Shown here piece by piece: positions 9,255 through 17,260 of a stretch of DNA of 64,000 bases. This DNA comes from Pseudomonas californiensis. Lineage in GTDB: Bacteria > Pseudomonadota > Gammaproteobacteria > Pseudomonadales > Pseudomonadaceae. The notes beneath the pieces are model-generated. The model saw only the letters and a list, made by a program, of their open reading frames with translations, ran no database searches and was not told where the DNA came from. Location of the stretch: assembly GCF_021147775.1 (NCBI RefSeq), contig NZ_JAGTPK010000021.1, positions 30,203 to 94,202 on the forward strand. The letters run 5' to 3'. Position numbers and translations under genes: made by a program. Numbering within the stretch: position 1 is the first letter of the stretch; each line of letters starts with the position of its first letter.

Positions 9255-10524
9255 GAACATCCCCTGTGTAGACCGGCTGATGAGTGCACACCACCTCCTC
9301 CACGATGTCCGCCGCACGGCTCACACCGCCAGCCTCTCGCAGCTCTGCAGCCAGATGCTGGAGCGGTTCCCGAGGCTGGGCAAGCAACGGTTGCAACTGC
9401 GCATGTATCTTGGCCGCTCGGGCACGACGATTGAGTTGTACGCCCAGTTGACGGTAGCTGACGCGGGCAGCGACGCCCGGCTGATCGAAGGCAATGGGCA
9501 TGACCAGCATGGGTGTCTGCGCGGCAATCGCGTCCAGCACTGTATTCAAACCGCCATGGGTAATCACCGCGTCGGCGCGCTGCAAGACTTCCAGCTGCGG
9601 CACGAAAGCCGTTACCCACGTGGCACCCATTTGTTTGAGTGTCTGCTCCTGCGCCGAATCCAGACCGCCGCAATGGGCAATGAACAACTGCGCATCAAGA
9701 CGCTGACACGCCATGGCGATCTGTTTGAACATGCCCATGCGCGAACCTTGCAGCGTACCCAGACTGGCGAAGATGAACGGTCGATCAGGGTCGATCGACC
9801 ATTCCCATTGGGTCGTTACCCTGGGTGCACGCAGCGGACCTACGGTATGAAAGTGCGCGGGCCGATGTTCGCGTGGCAAGTCAAAACCGTCGACGGTCTG
9901 GCTGATCTGCGCGAACGGTGACAGGTATTCGTGAAAGCTGCCACGCGGTGCGACACCCAGACGTCCAGACGCTTCGTGCAGCACTTTGCGCAACGGTTTC
10001 ATCAACCAGTCATAGACCCGGCTGCTGGCTTCATAAAGACGCACGCTACGCGCGTCGGTGCCGTAAGCGAACGGCATGACCGGCAGCGGCAATCCGGGTT
10101 CCCGGTTGACCGGCAAGGCACAGGCCACCGAGATGAATGGCAGCCCCAATGCCTCGGCCACCAGCCCGCCACCCGCTTCCATCTGGTCGCACAGCATCGC
10201 GTCCACGGCCTCATGGGCCAATGCAGCGGGCAGTTCGGCGCAGAACATCGCAGTGGTCGCGCTCAGATCGCGGATAACCCGCAGGAGACCCAGCGGCCCG
10301 TGTGGCGCTGCCGCCCGGCGCAACGGTTTGGCGAGGCTCCCGGGCGGATGACTGATTGCGCCGAGCGTGTAAAAGCCGATACGCGGGTCGCTCAGCCAGC
10401 GGCGAGCGTCGGCCTGATGAAAGAAAGTGACTCGGTGACCGCGCTCTATCAGTTCCAGCGCTAACACCTGAAAGGCCTGAAAGTGACTGTAAAAGGCGGG
10501 TGACACAACGGCAAAATGACTCAT
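9244..10524 (-). CDS. crtX: Zeaxanthin glucosyltransferase
   Basis: 426 residues, GT1 family. Transfers glucose from UDP-glucose to the hydroxyl groups of zeaxanthin, giving the mono- and diglucoside. The N-terminus (FAVVSPAFYSHFQAFQVLA) is CrtX-like, and the C-terminal donor-binding segment around residues 310-355 contains ITHGGLNTVLDAI and MPIAFDQPGVAARV. Its ATG overlaps the idi2 stop as ATGA. With crtZ it predicts that glycosylated xanthophyll, not beta-carotene, is the end product. Confidence 0.93.
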   Translation of the reverse strand: MSHFAVVSPAFYSHFQAFQVLALELIERGHRVTFFHQADARRWLSDPRIGFYTLGAISHPPGSLAKPLRRAAAPHGPLGLLRVIRDLSATTAMFCAELPAALAHEAVDAMLCDQMEAGGGLVAEALGLPFISVACALPVNREPGLPLPVMPFAYGTDARSVRLYEASSRVYDWLMKPLRKVLHEASGRLGVAPRGSFHEYLSPFAQISQTVDGFDLPREHRPAHFHTVGPLRAPRVTTQWEWSIDPDRPFIFASLGTLQGSRMGMFKQIAMACQRLDAQLFIAHCGGLDSAQEQTLKQMGATWVTAFVPQLEVLQRADAVITHGGLNTVLDAIAAQTPMLVMPIAFDQPGVAARVSYRQLGVQLNRRARAAKIHAQLQPLLAQPREPLQHLAAELREAGGVSRAADIVEEVVCTHQPVYTGDVHAL

Positions 10525-11570
10525 GGGCGAGCTTCACCCATCGGCAATGGAACCATCAGTTGCGCATTACGCAACGCGGCCAGATTCTGCGAGCCGGTGC
10601 AAAAACAGACGATCCGTAGCTGCCGGATTATTGTTTCAAAATGTTCGATGACTGCAGCGCTAGATGCCATGGCGTCATGCAGCACGCCGGCCGCCTGCCC
10701 AACCAGATCTGCGCCAAGGCGTATGGCGCGAGCTGCATCAATACCGTTGCGGATCCCGCCCGATGCAATCAATACCACATCAGGCAGGGCCCGGCGCACG
10801 TTTAAAAGGCTGGTAGCCGTCGGGATGCCCCAATTGGCGAATGCCATGGCAACGTCTCGATCTGCCTGACGGGTCGCGCGCTCGGCCTCAACGGCTGCCC
10901 AACTCGTGCCACCCTGCCCGGCTACGTCGATCACCTGTACGCCCGCCGAGACCAGCATTTGGGCCACTGATGCCGAGAGCCCCGCGCCCACTTCCTTGAC
11001 CACCACCGGCACACCGACACTGTCGACCGTGCGCGCTATCGCATCAAGCACCCCCCGCCAATCCCGGTCGCCTTCGGCTTGAACTGCCTCTTGCAACGGG
11101 TTGAGGTGAATGATCAGCGCGTCGGCCTGCAGCGCGTCTACAGCGCGGCAAGCCAATTCAAGCCCGTCGGACTCCAGTAATTGCGCGGCACCGATATTGC
11201 CCAGCAACGGAATGTCAGGTGCCAGACGACGCAATTCCCGGGTCAGCCCCTGATCATTGGCACTGCGCAGTCCGACCCGTTGAGACCCGACGCCCATGGC
11301 AATGCCCAGGGCTTGTGCGGCCTCGGCCAAGTGCCTGTTGATGGCAGAAGCGCGCTCAGTACCTCCGGTCATCGAGCTGATCAGCAAGGGTGCCCGCAGC
11401 GTAATGCCGAGCAGAGAACTGCGCAGGTCGATGTCGTCGAGGTTAAGCTCAGGTAACGCGCAGTGTTCGAACTGCACAGCATCAAAGCCCGCGCCAGAGC
11501 CTGTGCACTTTTGGTTCAAAACAATATTCAGGTGGTCGTCCTTGCGTCGGCTCAGGTCGCTTTTGTCCAT
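10521..11570 (-). CDS. fni: Type 2 isopentenyl-diphosphate isomerase (FMN dependent)
   Basis: 349 residues. Interconverts isopentenyl and dimethylallyl diphosphate to feed crtE. N-terminal RRKDDHLNIVL, the flavin-site SSMTGGTERA, GQGGTSWAAVE and IASGGIRNGIDAARAIRLGADLVG are all diagnostic of IDI-2, which is unrelated to the type 1 enzyme. It is the first gene of the leftward crt operon; its start faces crtE across 158 bp. A dedicated IDI-2 is common in Pantoea-like carotenoid clusters. Confidence 0.93.
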   Translation of the reverse strand: MDKSDLSRRKDDHLNIVLNQKCTGSGAGFDAVQFEHCALPELNLDDIDLRSSLLGITLRAPLLISSMTGGTERASAINRHLAEAAQALGIAMGVGSQRVGLRSANDQGLTRELRRLAPDIPLLGNIGAAQLLESDGLELACRAVDALQADALIIHLNPLQEAVQAEGDRDWRGVLDAIARTVDSVGVPVVVKEVGAGLSASVAQMLVSAGVQVIDVAGQGGTSWAAVEAERATRQADRDVAMAFANWGIPTATSLLNVRRALPDVVLIASGGIRNGIDAARAIRLGADLVGQAAGVLHDAMASSAAVIEHFETIIRQLRIVCFCTGSQNLAALRNAQLMVPLPMGEARP

Positions 11571-11616
11571 GACGGCTCCGTTTTACGTGGATCATTTTTC
11601 TGTATACGCGGTCTGT

Positions 11617-11634
11617 TGAGTCTTGAGGCACTCA
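11617..11634. promoter_or_regulatory. Imperfect dyad in the crtE-fni divergent region (candidate operator)
   Basis: TGAGT (11617-11621) and ACTCA (11630-11634) are exact inverted arms 8 bp apart between the divergent crt transcripts. A shared regulator site here could co-control both arms, but no regulator gene lies beside the cluster. Confidence 0.25.
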
Positions 11635-11636
11635 TT

Positions 11637-11659
11637 AACGGAGGTCGTTCCGTTTTTTT
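11637..11659 (+). terminator. Terminator-like hairpin in the crtE leader (possible attenuator)
   Basis: AACGGA (11637-11642) and TCCGTT (11649-11654) are perfect arms with a 6-nt loop, followed directly by five more T. It points rightward and ends 69 bp before the crtE start. No gene on this strand ends here, so it would act on the crtE transcript itself if the promoter is upstream. Confidence 0.5.
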
Positions 11660-11728
11660 AGGCCAGCAAAAGAACCTGAGAAGAACCAGCCCATTCGCTG
11701 AATCTTTACAGCCAAGGTAAAACTGACG

Positions 11729-12655
11729 ATGAAAATGGACTTGGACGCACGGATCGACGATCACAGCTTTGTTGAACGCATGGAGCAGATGCGCGCCCAG
11801 ATCGAAAGGCGGCTGGGCGAGTTATTGCCCGAGGGCTGCAATGAGCGCGACCTGGTAGCAGCCGCCATGCGCGAAAGCACCCTGGCACCGGGCAAGCGCA
11901 TGCGTCCGATGTTGCTGATGCTGGCCGCGCAAGGGTGGGGTCACACAGGCAGCGAGGCGCTGGAACTGGGATGCGCTGTAGAAATGGTGCACGCCGCGTC
12001 GCTGGTGCTGGACGATATGCCATGCATGGACAACGCGACACTCAGACGCGGCCGTCCAACGGCACACCTGAAGTTCGGTCAGGACGTAGCGATTCTGTCC
12101 GCAGTCGCATTGTTGAGCCGGGCTTTTGGAGTTGTCGCGGGCATAAACGATATTCCCCCGGCCATTCGAACCCAACTGGTCGAAATCATGGCCAACACGG
12201 TCGGTATGCAAGGCTTGGTGCGCGGCCAGTTTCAGGACCTGCATGACGGTAAGCGTGATCGCTGCGCAGAAGAAATCGCCCTGACCAACCGTTTGAAAAC
12301 CGGGGTGCTGTTTGGCGCAATCATGGACATGGCATGCCTGATAAGCGGCGCTGATGAACGCGCCCGCGCGGCCTTGCAAAGCTTTGCCGTCGAGCTGGGC
12401 CAGGCATTTCAGCTGTACGATGACCTTCAGGACAACTGCGCGGACAACGCCAAGGACCAAGGCAAGGATAACGGGAAGTCGACTTTTGTCTCGCTCTACG
12501 GCACACAAAAAACTACCGAGCTGTTGCACGCGCATCTGGTAACTGCAGAGCAGCACTTGCATGAGGCGTACGGCAGCACTCACACCGTTGGCGAATACCT
12601 CAAGCTGATCTTTCGCAAAGCGCTGCAGCCCCAGGCAACCGCCGCCTGCTCATAA
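11729..12655 (+). CDS. crtE: Geranylgeranyl diphosphate synthase
   Basis: 308 residues. Elongates prenyl diphosphates with IPP to C20 GGPP, the precursor for crtB. The first Asp-rich motif is DDMPCMD at residues 95-101 (the bacterial form with two inserted residues), and the second is DDLQD at 231-235. GKRMRP near 55-60 binds diphosphate. It is transcribed away from fni and the rest of the operon, whereas in Pantoea crtE leads the same operon. AAGG lies 11 nt before the ATG. The C-terminus converges on the diguanylate cyclase gene 29 bp away. Confidence 0.92.
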   Translation: MKMDLDARIDDHSFVERMEQMRAQIERRLGELLPEGCNERDLVAAAMRESTLAPGKRMRPMLLMLAAQGWGHTGSEALELGCAVEMVHAASLVLDDMPCMDNATLRRGRPTAHLKFGQDVAILSAVALLSRAFGVVAGINDIPPAIRTQLVEIMANTVGMQGLVRGQFQDLHDGKRDRCAEEIALTNRLKTGVLFGAIMDMACLISGADERARAALQSFAVELGQAFQLYDDLQDNCADNAKDQGKDNGKSTFVSLYGTQKTTELLHAHLVTAEQHLHEAYGSTHTVGEYLKLIFRKALQPQATAACS

Positions 12656-12657
12656 GC

Positions 12658-12682
12658 CTTCCAAGCCGAGGCGTGCTGGAAG
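12658..12682. terminator. Hairpin between convergent crtE and GGDEF gene
   Basis: CTTCCA (12658-12663) and TGGAAG (12677-12682) pair around a 13-nt GC-rich loop in the 29-bp convergent gap. There is no T-run, so it is a weak bidirectional terminator candidate. Confidence 0.3.
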
Positions 12683-12684
12683 AC

Positions 12685-13758
12685 TCAGCCTGCTTCGGCC
12701 GCAAGCGCTACCCCCATGACCCGGTTTCGGCCTTGCTCCTTGCCCTGGTACAGCAGGGCGTCGGCGCGATTCAGTGCCATTTGAAAGCCCTCGTCGTTAC
12801 CGATCTGTGTCACTGCCAGTGTGGCCGTGACCTCCAGCTTCTGGCCGGGGATCTGGCCTGCGTCGTCGCGAATGCGTTGCGAAATACGTTCGGCGACCTG
12901 CACCGCGACGGCCAGCGAGGTGTCGGGCATCAACACCAGGAACTCTTCGCCACCCCAGCGCGCAGCCATGTCGGCGGCTCTGACACTTGAACTGATCATT
13001 TTGGAGACATTTTGTAGTATCAAGTCACCGGTCTCATGCCCGTGCACGTCATTGATCTTTTTGAAGTGGTCGATATCCAGCAGTATCAGGGCAGCCGAAA
13101 GCCCGTGACACTGTGACTCCATCTGGCGGACACGGTGCTGGATCCGTCGGCGGGTGTAGAGGTTGGTCAGGCTGTCGCGGTTGGCCAGTTGAAACAGTGT
13201 CATCTGCATTGAGGACGTGAAGCGTACTGATAACGCAGTGGAGTAAATCGAGAGGCTGGTCGCAGCCAACGCGTTCACAATGCCGAACGCGTCCAGCACC
13301 CCGTTGCTCAGGACCGATTCCAGGCCCATCTGGCGACGAAGCGCGAAGCAGCCGACCACGGCCAGCATGATTGCCAGGCTGAATGCAATCCGCTTGAAGG
13401 TCGCCAACTGGAAGGTGAATGCGATGATGGGAATCACGCAGAACATATAAAGACTGAAATTGCTTTCCCAGCCAATTACCCAGGATGCCAGCACTGCGTG
13501 AGCGATGATCTCGGCGCTCATCAGTTGCCCCGCCTGCCGGTAGCGACTGCCTCGAATCAAATACAGGCAATTGATGTAGATCAGCGTGCTGAACACATTT
13601 GCAATCCAGAGGATCTTCAAGTCCAGCAGAAAAAACAGGACGACGAGCACGACATGGATCGCCAGCGCGAAGTACACAATCGGAATGATGTGCTTCCAGA
13701 ACTGGACGGCAGTGTCCTTGAACAGCTGTGAGCGGTCTTCGCTCGAGAGGGTCATCAT
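12685..13758 (-). CDS. Membrane-anchored diguanylate cyclase (GGDEF)
   Basis: 357 residues. Five or six hydrophobic helices fill residues 1-185 and no PAS or other known sensor is evident. The C-terminal GGDEF domain has an intact active site (RWGGEEF) and an inhibitory RxxD site (RAAD five residues before it), so it should make c-di-GMP and be product-inhibited. The usual SIGVA block reads ATLAVTQ. I chose the ATG pair at 13755-13758; the frame stays open to 13821 but without a ribosome-binding site. Signal and targets are unknown. Confidence 0.88.
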   Translation of the reverse strand: MMTLSSEDRSQLFKDTAVQFWKHIIPIVYFALAIHVVLVVLFFLLDLKILWIANVFSTLIYINCLYLIRGSRYRQAGQLMSAEIIAHAVLASWVIGWESNFSLYMFCVIPIIAFTFQLATFKRIAFSLAIMLAVVGCFALRRQMGLESVLSNGVLDAFGIVNALAATSLSIYSTALSVRFTSSMQMTLFQLANRDSLTNLYTRRRIQHRVRQMESQCHGLSAALILLDIDHFKKINDVHGHETGDLILQNVSKMISSSVRAADMAARWGGEEFLVLMPDTSLAVAVQVAERISQRIRDDAGQIPGQKLEVTATLAVTQIGNDEGFQMALNRADALLYQGKEQGRNRVMGVALAAEAG

Positions 13759-13965
13759 TGCGTTTGGTCTCGAAAATACAGGTTGGTCATGACCCTGGGC
13801 CGCGAGAATACAGCGGCTCATGCCGGGTTGTCGGCACGAACCTGCAACGCTTGATCATTCTAATGGACAAACGACCGATGCCATCGTTGCCAAACGCTGC
13901 TTTAATGTCGCGGTGCTCGTCAGCTGGCGTGGCTGGCCCCGAATGATTCAGAAGGAAGCGTGCTG

Positions 13966-14853
13966 ATGGAACGTCTTACTGCAAAAGATTTTGCCCCTGA
14001 ACTGCTCGAACTCTACGACTGCTACGCACATGGCAAGATCAACCGGCGGGAGTTTCTGGACCGCGCGGCGCTGTTCACGTTTGGGGGCCTAACCGCCAGC
14101 GCCCTGCTCGCTTCGCTGAGCCCCAATTACGCACTGGCCGAGCAGGTGGAATTCACAGACCCGGACATCATCGCCGAGTACATTTCCTATCCCTCGCCCA
14201 AGGGCCATGGGCAGGTGCGGGGTTATCTGGTACGTCCCGCGAAAGTCACTGGCAAGGTACCTGCCATTGTCGTGGCCCACGAAAACCGTGGGTTGAACCC
14301 TTACATCGAAGACGTTGCACGCCGCGTCGCCAAGGCCGGTTTCATCGCACTGGCTCCCGATGGCCTGTCATCGGTGGGCGGCTACCCCGGCAATGACGAC
14401 AAGGGTCGCGAGCTCCAGCAAACGGTCAACCCGGAAAAGCTCATGGACGACTTCTTCGCCGCCATCGAATGGCTGATGAAGCACGATGCAGCCACTGGCA
14501 AGGTCGGGATCACGGGCTTCTGCTACGGTGGTGGCGTAACCAATGCTGCTGCGGTCGCCTACCCGGAGCTGGGCGCAGCCGTGTCGTTCTATGGGCGCCA
14601 GCCAAAGTCGGAAGATGTGGTGAAGATCAAAGCGCCAATCATGATTCACTACGGTGAACTGGACACTCGCATCAATGAAGGCTGGCCTGCTTACGAACAG
14701 GCATTGAAGGCAGCGGGAACCACCTACGAGACGTTTATCTACCCGGGAGCCAACCACGGCTTCCATAATGATTCCACGCCACGCTACGACGAAGCCGCCG
14801 CAAAACTCGCCTGGGACCGCACACTGGGCTGGTTCAGGAAATATCTGGCCTGA
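13966..14853 (+). CDS. Dienelactone hydrolase family protein with probable Tat signal
   Basis: 295 residues. The alpha/beta hydrolase fold with Cys-Asp-His triad is visible: GFCYGGG (Cys nucleophile), GELDTRIN (Asp) and GANHGFHN (His). Residues about 24-58 (NRREFLDRAALFTFGGLTAS, then a hydrophobic stretch ending ALAEQ) resemble a twin-arginine signal, though preceded by an unusually long 25-residue n-region. The likely site is the periplasm. ATG 13966 follows AAGGA at good spacing; a GTG at 13960 is less likely. Substrate is unknown; carboxymethylenebutenolidase activity is only a family inference. Confidence 0.85.
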   Translation: MERLTAKDFAPELLELYDCYAHGKINRREFLDRAALFTFGGLTASALLASLSPNYALAEQVEFTDPDIIAEYISYPSPKGHGQVRGYLVRPAKVTGKVPAIVVAHENRGLNPYIEDVARRVAKAGFIALAPDGLSSVGGYPGNDDKGRELQQTVNPEKLMDDFFAAIEWLMKHDAATGKVGITGFCYGGGVTNAAAVAYPELGAAVSFYGRQPKSEDVVKIKAPIMIHYGELDTRINEGWPAYEQALKAAGTTYETFIYPGANHGFHNDSTPRYDEAAAKLAWDRTLGWFRKYLA

Positions 14854-14883
14854 GGCAGATCACAACAAAATCGCTCTGAGGCC

Positions 14884-14929
14884 CAGCATTCGTTCGATGC
14901 TGTCTTACCGGTTGGCCGATCCGTCGGCC
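14884..14929 (+). terminator. Two tandem hairpins after the dienelactone hydrolase gene
   Basis: CAGCAT/ATGCTG (14884-14889 and 14897-14902) and GGCCGA/TCGGCC (14914-14919 and 14924-14929) are perfect stems between convergent genes. Neither has a T-run; they may stop transcription weakly from either side. Confidence 0.3.
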
Positions 14930-14980
14930 TTCATCGGTCTATAGACTTTGTGAGGCAGTCAGAGCCTGGTAATCAGCTCA

Positions 14981-15205
14981 TCAGCGCGGTCTTAATGTTT
15001 CGTTGATCCACCCCACCGTCCAACTGAGCGGATGGATCGAGGAATATGGCATAAGCGGCTTCCCTTCTCGCGCGGCCATTTTCCCTTCGGCTTCGCACTC
15101 GGCATGAATCCATATTGTGTTTTGCTTGAATCCTTCAGCACGTCGAGCTTCTCGGTAAATACGCTGTCTCCTGAGCGCATCAGCTCTTTTCTCATCGTCG
15201 GGCAT
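14981..15205 (-). CDS. Small conserved hypothetical protein
   Basis: 74 residues, basic N-terminal half (EKRADALRRQRIYREARRAEGFKQ) followed by TIWIHAECEAEGKMAAREGKPLMPY and a Trp-rich end (LSWTVGWINE). I recall this pattern from small Pseudomonas hypothetical proteins; the function is unknown. AGGTGA lies at good spacing before ATG 15205. The stop of the upstream reductase overlaps that ribosome-binding site, so the two may be translationally coupled. Confidence 0.6.
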   Translation of the reverse strand: MPDDEKRADALRRQRIYREARRAEGFKQNTIWIHAECEAEGKMAAREGKPLMPYSSIHPLSWTVGWINETLRPR

Positions 15206-15208
15206 AGG

Positions 15209-16417
15209 TCACCTGCATAAGTCTGCTGTGCGCGTGATGGCAAGAAGGACGGCTTGCACATGAAATATGGGGCAAGCACGCGCATTTACGGCAAGAATGC
15301 CCCATCCAAGCTGTCTCAGCCCTGACGTGAAGCAGATTCGGACAAAGGTCGGATAGTCGGTGTAACCCGCTGCGCCGCCGCCATAAAGAGTCGAAGGGTT
15401 GAACGCAGAAAGGGGTGCGGCGTTTTCCAGGCGCGCCACCAGATCCGGGTTACCAATGAACGGGCGGCCAAAAGCAATCAGATCCGCCTTGTCTTCGTTG
15501 AGGCGCGAGCTGGCAAGATCCAGGTCGTAACCATTGTTGGCGATGTAAGTATTTTTGAAGCGTTGGCGCAGCGAGCCGTAGTCAAACGGCGCAATATCAC
15601 GCGGCCCGCCGGTGGCACCTTCCACTACGTGGAGATACACCAGACCCAGCGTATCGAGCTGATCGACGACGTAATCGAATTGAGCTTGCGGTGCGCTGCT
15701 TGAAACGCCATTGGCAGGAGAAATTGGCGACAGGCGGATGCCGGTTCGTTCGGCACCGATCTCCTTGACTACCGCCGCAGTGACTTCCAGCAGCAAACGA
15801 GCGCGGTTTTCAACTGAGCCGCCATACGCATCATCGCGCACATTGGCGCTGTCCTTGAGGAACTGATCGAGCAGATAACCATTGGCACCATGGATTTCCA
15901 CGCCATCAAACCCGGCCTCGATGGCATTCGCTGCAGCCTGGCGAAAATCATTGACGATGCCAGGTAGCTCGCTGATTTCCAGCGCTCTGGGCTCTGAGAC
16001 GTCTTCGAAGCTGTTGTTGACGAACACTTTGGTGGCCGGTCGCAGCGCCGAGGGTGCCACCGGCGCAGCGCCGTTTTCCTGGAGGTCAACGTGGGAGACG
16101 CGCCCGACATGCCAGAGTTGCAGGAAGATATGCCCACCTTTTGCATGCACTGCATCTGTGACTTTACGCCATGCTTGCACCTGCGCCTGGGTATAGATCC
16201 CCGGCGTGTCCTGATAGCCCTGCCCTTGCTGCGAAATCTGCGAAGCCTCTGAAATCAGCAGGCCGGCGCTTGCTCTCTGACTGTAATACGTCGCAGCAAA
16301 TTCGCTGGGCACAAAGCCCTCCCCGGCACGGTTGCGGGTCAGCGGCGCCATCACGACCCTGTTCGAGAGCGTGAGGGAGCCGAGGTGATAAGGTTCAAAC
16401 AGGGTTTTATCGTTCAT
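15209..16417 (-). CDS. Old yellow enzyme family NADH:flavin oxidoreductase (NemA/XenB-like)
   Basis: 402 residues. An FMN-dependent TIM-barrel ene-reductase acting on activated alkenes, N-ethylmaleimide or nitro compounds. Visible blocks: APLTRNR, FLQLWHVGRVSH, GFDGVEIHGANGYLLDQFL, YGGSVENRARLLLEV and AFGRPFIGNPDLV. Homologues normally end near GYTDYPTL; here the frame continues 45 residues past TDYPT with no family similarity, so the native stop appears lost. I chose ATG 16417 (MNDKTLFEPYHLG) from homology rather than the open frame to 16516. Divergent from a TetR regulator, the usual arrangement for control of such genes. Confidence 0.88.
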   Translation of the reverse strand: MNDKTLFEPYHLGSLTLSNRVVMAPLTRNRAGEGFVPSEFAATYYSQRASAGLLISEASQISQQGQGYQDTPGIYTQAQVQAWRKVTDAVHAKGGHIFLQLWHVGRVSHVDLQENGAAPVAPSALRPATKVFVNNSFEDVSEPRALEISELPGIVNDFRQAAANAIEAGFDGVEIHGANGYLLDQFLKDSANVRDDAYGGSVENRARLLLEVTAAVVKEIGAERTGIRLSPISPANGVSSSAPQAQFDYVVDQLDTLGLVYLHVVEGATGGPRDIAPFDYGSLRQRFKNTYIANNGYDLDLASSRLNEDKADLIAFGRPFIGNPDLVARLENAAPLSAFNPSTLYGGGAAGYTDYPTFVRICFTSGLRQLGWGILAVNARACPIFHVQAVLLAITRTADLCR

Positions 16418-16521
16418 AGCGGTTTCATCATGTTTGAGCAACGACGGCGACAGCGCCGTACCCGCGAGGATTCGCGAAAGCAATTTAATGATGTCGGTCG
16501 AACTCATAACTGTCAACGCTT

Positions 16522-16535
16522 TTGATTGCGATCAA
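16522..16535. promoter_or_regulatory. Candidate TetR operator
   Basis: TTGAT-TGCG-ATCAA is a perfect 5-bp-arm palindrome in the 166-bp gap between the divergent reductase and TetR genes. A wider pair, ATGATGT (16488-16494) and ACATCAT (16535-16541), brackets it. Position suggests shared repression, untested. Confidence 0.4.
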
Positions 16536-16583
16536 CATCATAGTAAGATTGCGGCGTTGTTCAGCGATGCAGGGAGACATCCA

Positions 16584-17174
16584 ATGAAGATCACCAAAGC
16601 GCAATCACTGGCCAATCGCGCCCACATCGTCGAGACCGCCTCAGAGCTGTTCCGCGAGCGTGGCTACGACGGCGTAGGAATCGCAGAGCTTATGACCACG
16701 GCGGGTTTTACCCAGGGCGGCTTCTACAAACATTTCGGTTCCAAGGCGGATCTGATGGCTGAAGCGGCTGAGTACAGTCTGCAGAAGTCGCTGAACGGCG
16801 CCGCAGGCCTGGATATACCCACCCTTTTTCAGGTGTACGTGTCGAAAAATCACCGCAATGGCAGAAGAGACGGCTGCACCATGGCCGCATTGTGCGGTGA
16901 CGCCTCACGGCACTCGGATGAGCTGAAGTCGATCTTTGCGGGCGGTATCGAAAATACGCTGTCAGCGCTTGAACAAGCGCATAAAAAGAGTCAGGACCCG
17001 CATCGCCAGAATGCGCGCGCCGAAGTAATAAGCCTGCTGGCGCAAGCGGTGGGAGCGATCATCCTTTCACGGGCTTGCCCGGACGACTCGTCGCTTGCCG
17101 ACGAGGTGCTGGAGGTTTGCCGAGCGCAGATCCTGGCGTCGTGCTCGCCCAGCGGCGAACATACCAGCGTGTGA
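16584..17174 (+). CDS. TetR/AcrR-family transcriptional regulator
   Basis: 196 residues. The helix-turn-helix is at about residues 12-55 (HIVETASELFRERGYDGVGIAELMTTAGFTQGGFYKHFGSKADL), a classic TetR N-terminus; the C-terminal ligand domain is of the TetR_C type with DGCTMAALCGDASRH, common in regulators of oxidoreductase genes. ATG 16584 has AGGGAG upstream; the longer open frame from 16434 is not supported. It is divergent from the old yellow enzyme gene and probably represses it until an electrophile binds. Confidence 0.87.
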   Translation: MKITKAQSLANRAHIVETASELFRERGYDGVGIAELMTTAGFTQGGFYKHFGSKADLMAEAAEYSLQKSLNGAAGLDIPTLFQVYVSKNHRNGRRDGCTMAALCGDASRHSDELKSIFAGGIENTLSALEQAHKKSQDPHRQNARAEVISLLAQAVGAIILSRACPDDSSLADEVLEVCRAQILASCSPSGEHTSV

Positions 17175-17260
17175 GCACTCGCATGCAGTGACGGTGCCGC
17201 ACCCGCCCTTCATCGGGCAGACGCAGCGCCGCCAAGGTTTACTGCGCAGGTCGACACGAG

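Noticed and set aside
16418..16516. N-terminal extension of the old yellow enzyme to 16516
   Set aside because: The extra 33 residues have no family match and cover the divergent promoter region; ATG 16417 gives the conserved start.
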